Positions 7,268 through 9,608 of a stretch of 9,608 nucleotides of DNA are shown here, piece by piece. Origin of the DNA: JAYUDN01 sp043769645 (GTDB lineage Bacteria > Patescibacteriota > Gracilibacteria > BD1-5 > UBA2023); NCBI GenBank assembly GCA_043769645.1, contig JAYVJC010000028.1, positions 1-9,608 of the forward strand. Reading direction: 5' to 3'. The notes under the pieces are model-generated. The model worked only from the letters and a program-made list of their open reading frames with translations. It did no database searches and was not told the DNA's origin. How positions within the stretch are numbered: position 1 is the first letter of the stretch; each line of letters opens with the position of its first letter. A program made the translations under genes and the position numbers.

Positions 7268-8006
7268 TACAATGCTCTCGACAGAGGAGCTCCTCGGACC
7301 TCCGAAGGTTCCATTTCTTTCGGTGATTATGATGACTATTGGAGCTACAATTGCGGGCTTTATCAGCGGAGCTATGATTTTTATACTCATATATTTCTTT
7401 TTAGGGAAATTCTCTCTTGATTCAGGTGCTTCTCCGATCCTTCTCTCCATGATTACTTTTTTCTCCCTCGCTGTCGGAAGCACGGTAGTATATTTTATAG
7501 CATCTCTCGTCATTCCGGATATGTATACTCGATCGAAGACGGCTATGTCACAGCTGGTTATCTTTTCTATTATTCTCTATATACTTTTCGCACCGATTTA
7601 TCTTTTGGTAAGTAACTCTACCACACATATAAGTATCCTCTCTGTATTTTCTTTGCATATTATGTTCGGGACTTTCGGTCTCTATATTGTGATGAACCTC
7701 GTTTCTCAGTACCGGTATGTGCTTATCTCTGTGTATGGAAGTCTTATTGCCTTTCTTATCGTAGGTATTGTCTGGGTACTTTATATCTTTCCGATGGATC
7801 CTTCATCTCAAGCTTTATTTATCCTGATTGGGCTCGTAATGCTTTCTTTTATTGGGACTACGTTTATCATCTATACTCTCCTTTGGGCCTACTATGCCCT
7901 TTATAAGAGTACTTGATTAGATCCTGTTGGAAATATTTTTACACAAATCGAACGAGAAGAGAAGGATATTGAAGGTCGGGCAACTGATATTTTGACGAAG
8001 TTTTAA
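7245..8006 (+). CDS. Polytopic membrane protein of unknown function, 253 aa
   Basis: I cannot place this protein in a named family. It has about six hydrophobic helices (near 24-54, 62-90, 101-122, 129-153, 158-182 and 188-220), a short soluble N-terminus with acidic residues, and a charged C-terminal tail containing GNIFTQIEREEKDIEGRA that probably lies in the cytoplasm. A TGA at 7914-7916 encodes Gly224; reading it as stop would cut off this tail of 30 residues. The ATG at 7245 overlaps the end of lspA by 23 nt; a second ATG at 7272 lies just after lspA and is a possible alternative start. The overlap suggests coexpression with lspA. AMMECR1 follows after 22 nt. Confidence 0.82.
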
Positions 8007-8028
8007 TTATTTTAACTGCCTTTCGCCT

Positions 8029-8571
8029 ATGCAAGAACTCGTCAGAAAAACCCTCGAAATCTACCTACGAGAGAAACGTATCATTGTCCTTTCTGAAATA
8101 CCGGCTTCGGTGAGTCAGTTTTCGAAGACAAAAGATGCAGTTTTTGTGACTCTCTATTTCCAAGGTTCAGTTATTGCTTCAAGTGGCCGTATCCAGTGTC
8201 GGAAAGATACGACGGTTTTCGAGTGTATCGATAATACACTTCTCTGTTTGAAGGATCCACGTTTCACTTCTGCGCTCCAGACTCCTGAACAACTCGAAGA
8301 AATACATATTCGAGTGGATATCCTCTCTACTGTGAATCGACGGATTCTTCAGAAAAAAGAAGACTTTGATATCAAAAATGAGGGGCTCATCTTCCTCTCA
8401 CAGAATCATTCGATCATGAGTGTTCTTCTTCCTGGTATGTGTAATATCGCTTCAACCCCTGATGAGTGCTTTCAGATAGTTGCGAAAAAGGCACGTCTAG
8501 AACCTGACTCCCTTACCAATAGTGACTATGTACTCTATGCGATAAAAACTGAGAGGAGTAGCGATTTTTAA
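8029..8571 (+). CDS. AMMECR1-domain protein, 180 aa
   Basis: This protein belongs to the AMMECR1 family, whose bacterial members occur in the AmmeMemoRadiSam gene set but whose biochemical role is unknown. Visible family features are VFVTLYFQGSVIASSGRIQC (38-57) in the place of the usual LRGCIG strand, NTLLCLKDPRF (69-79) with the conserved DPRF, LEEIHIRVDILS (89-100), EGLIFLSQN (118-126), SVLLPGM (131-137) and the final ECFQIVAKKARLE (147-159). The LRGCIG core is diverged to SSGRIQC. The radical SAM and Memo partners are not in this window. There is no in-frame TGA. The start ATG follows TTTCGCCT with no Shine-Dalgarno. It ends the plus-strand run and faces nth. Confidence 0.85.
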   Translation: MQELVRKTLEIYLREKRIIVLSEIPASVSQFSKTKDAVFVTLYFQGSVIASSGRIQCRKDTTVFECIDNTLLCLKDPRFTSALQTPEQLEEIHIRVDILSTVNRRILQKKEDFDIKNEGLIFLSQNHSIMSVLLPGMCNIASTPDECFQIVAKKARLEPDSLTNSDYVLYAIKTERSSDF

Positions 8572-8676
8572 AAGTATATTTCTACATAATTCTTCTCTAT
8601 ATTCTTCTCTATTCTTTTTTGTTGTTTCTTGCCCCTGATTGAGTCAAAATAATAAGTAAGTAACCTAGTATCATTA
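8572..8676. other. Convergent intergenic region with a 12-bp tandem duplication
   Basis: This AT-rich gap lies between the ends of the AMMECR1 gene and nth. It contains ATTCTTCTCTAT twice in perfect tandem (8589-8600 and 8601-8612), followed by a T-rich run. I see no GC-rich hairpin plus T-run on either strand, so no intrinsic terminator can be called even though two genes converge here. Confidence 0.5.
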
Positions 8677-9330
8677 TTATTTTTCCTCTTTCTTAAACTC
8701 CTTTTTGTAATATCGACAAACTGACTGGAGTTTGCAATCTTCACATTTTGGCTTCCGTGCGATACATCGGTATCGACCGAATAAGACAAGGGGGTGATGC
8801 ATATATTTTTTCTCTTCGAGTGAAAAAAGTCGATCTATTTCTCGATCAGTTTCTTCAGGAGTTTTGGTTTTTACGATGCCGAGTCGATTCATGACTCGAT
8901 GGATGTGCGTATCAACGCCGACATATGGCATATCGTAAAGGACTGAGAGGACGACTTTAGCAGTTTTGATCCCGATACCCGGAAATGTTTGTATGAGCTT
9001 GAGATTATTTGGAAGTACTCACCCGTATTCGGTTGCGAGTATTGTTCCTGTTTCCTTGATAAATCGAGATTTGTTCCGATAAAAATTCACATACTGTACG
9101 TGTTTTTCGATGCGTTCCAGTTCGATAGGCAGGACATCACTAGGCTCTTGAATCTCACGAAAGAGAGGTGGAGTGATACGATTTACTTGTTTATCGGTCG
9201 TCTGTGCTGAGAGCATAACCGCCATCAGAAGCTGAAATGGCGTCTCATAGTCGAGTTCTATTTTTTTGCCTCAAAACTCCCTAACAATAGTTTCGATCAT
9301 GAAGGTACGGATTTTTTTGGTGAGGGGCAT
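8677..9330 (-). CDS. nth: Endonuclease III, DNA glycosylase/AP lyase with 4Fe-4S cluster
   Basis: Nth removes oxidised pyrimidines and cleaves at abasic sites in base excision repair. All hallmarks are present in 217 aa: LMAVMLSAQTTDKQVNR (35-51), the helix-hairpin-helix FPGIGIKTAKVV (116-127) with the catalytic Lys122, VDTHIHRVMNRLG (139-151) with Asp140, and the 4Fe-4S ligands in the C-x6-C-x2-C-x5-C pattern (Cys189, 196, 199, 205). Two TGA codons, at 9273-9271 and 9021-9019, encode Gly20 and Gly104; the standard code would split the gene in three. The start ATG at 9330 follows ATAATCCT and an in-frame TAA lies just upstream, so no longer start is possible. The leader carries the repeat shared with the DUF2177 gene. 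Confidence 0.96.
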
Positions 9331-9344
9331 AGGATTATGAGTTT

Positions 9345-9420
9345 AGCTGGGAAGCTGGGAGGCCGGTATCGAAAGATAAAAACTAAAAGATAATAGGTAT
9401 TAAAAGCTGGTAAGCTGGTT
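9345..9420 (-). repeat. Leader repeat before nth (copy 2)
   Basis: Contains AGCTGGGAAGCTGGG (9345-9359), AGATAAAAACTAAAAGATAA (9374-9393) and AGCTGGTAAGCTGGT (9405-9419) on the plus strand. The two AGCTGG blocks are themselves 8-bp direct duplications. In the nth reading direction the elements match the order and orientation of those before the DUF2177 gene at 6228-6279. Confidence 0.72.
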
Positions 9421-9515
9421 TGCTAGAGTGGAGGTGGTGTGTACGAAGTTAAAAAATGAAAATTGGAAAAACTTAAAAATTATTTTGTAAGTTGAGAATA
9501 ATCGTACCATCTTTA
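9421..9515. other. AT-rich intergenic stretch without a gene
   Basis: Between the leader repeat and the heptamer array I see no convincing reading frame, RNA gene or promoter. It holds an A-rich low-complexity segment (about 9449-9480) that resembles the A-rich segment at 4660-4686 inside tyrS. Confidence 0.4.
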
Positions 9516-9608
9516 TTCAACCTTCAACCTTCAACCTTCAACCTTCAACCTTCAACCTTCAACCTTCAACCTTCAACCTTCAACCTTCAACCTTCAACCT
9601 TCAACCTT
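9516..9608. repeat. Tandem heptanucleotide array (TTCAACC)n
   Basis: TTCAACC is repeated without a single mismatch 13 times from 9516 to 9606, then continues with TT to the window edge, so the true array is longer. On the other strand it reads GGTTGAA. The unit is not a multiple of three and no gene spans it. Perfect copies imply recent expansion by slippage, or possibly an assembly effect at the contig end. Confidence 0.95.

Noticed and set aside
8572..8676. Bidirectional terminator between the AMMECR1 gene and nth
   Set aside because: There is no stable GC-rich stem followed by a T-run on either strand, only T-rich sequence with a 12-bp duplication.
9019..9225. Separate short genes on the minus strand at 9019-9225 and 8677-8931, and opposite-strand frames across the ABC, clpP, tyrS and nth genes
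   Set aside because: The two minus-strand pieces are parts of one nth gene joined through TGA=Gly; the others are shadows of real genes in other frames.
9516..9608. CRISPR array
   Set aside because: The unit is 7 bp with no spacers, so it is a simple tandem repeat.

Overview
The window fits an uncultivated bacterium of the Patescibacteria/Candidate Phyla Radiation that uses genetic code 25, in which UGA is read as glycine. This points to Gracilibacteria or Absconditabacteria. Read with the standard code, ClpP, TyrRS, endonuclease III and the ABC transporter all break at TGA. Read with TGA as Gly they become full-length and the glycines fall on conserved positions, such as the Gly-Gly of the ClpP oxyanion region and the LSGGQ signature of the ABC protein. 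I count 34 in-frame TGA codons in 13 genes. All 12 visible stop codons are TAA (11) or TAG (1). The DNA is AT-rich and genes are tightly packed. No start codon has a convincing Shine-Dalgarno sequence.

Layout: (1) 1-1572, minus strand, an ABC exporter with fused membrane and ATPase domains, cut by the window edge just before Walker B. (2) 1573-1828, a divergent intergenic region with candidate promoters and a hairpin. (3) 1829-4885, plus strand, a tight run of clpP, an unknown 140-aa protein, an unknown secreted 275-aa protein and tyrS, with 4-6 nt gaps. (4) 4891-5336, a small GIY-YIG nuclease gene bracketed by inverted copies of a palindrome-rich repeat, with an extra repeat copy downstream; this looks like a small mobile or domesticated cassette. 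(5) 5428-6177, a MazG-like pyrophosphohydrolase and CutA. (6) 6282-8571, a DUF2177 membrane protein, lspA, a six-helix membrane protein and an AMMECR1-domain protein, closely spaced or overlapping. (7) 8677-9330, minus strand, nth (endonuclease III), convergent with region 6. (8) 9331-9608, an intergenic region with a leader repeat also found before the DUF2177 gene, ending in a (TTCAACC)n tandem array that runs off the window.

The gene content is mostly housekeeping: protein turnover (ClpP), tRNA charging (TyrRS), lipoprotein maturation (LspA), base excision repair (Nth) and nucleotide or metal homeostasis (MazG-like, CutA). I see no defence system, CRISPR array, tRNA, rRNA or classical transposase. 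The parts most worth attention are the recoded UGA and its uneven use, the repeat-bracketed GIY-YIG gene, the repeat shared by two gene leaders, the heptamer array, and an LspA with an altered catalytic motif.
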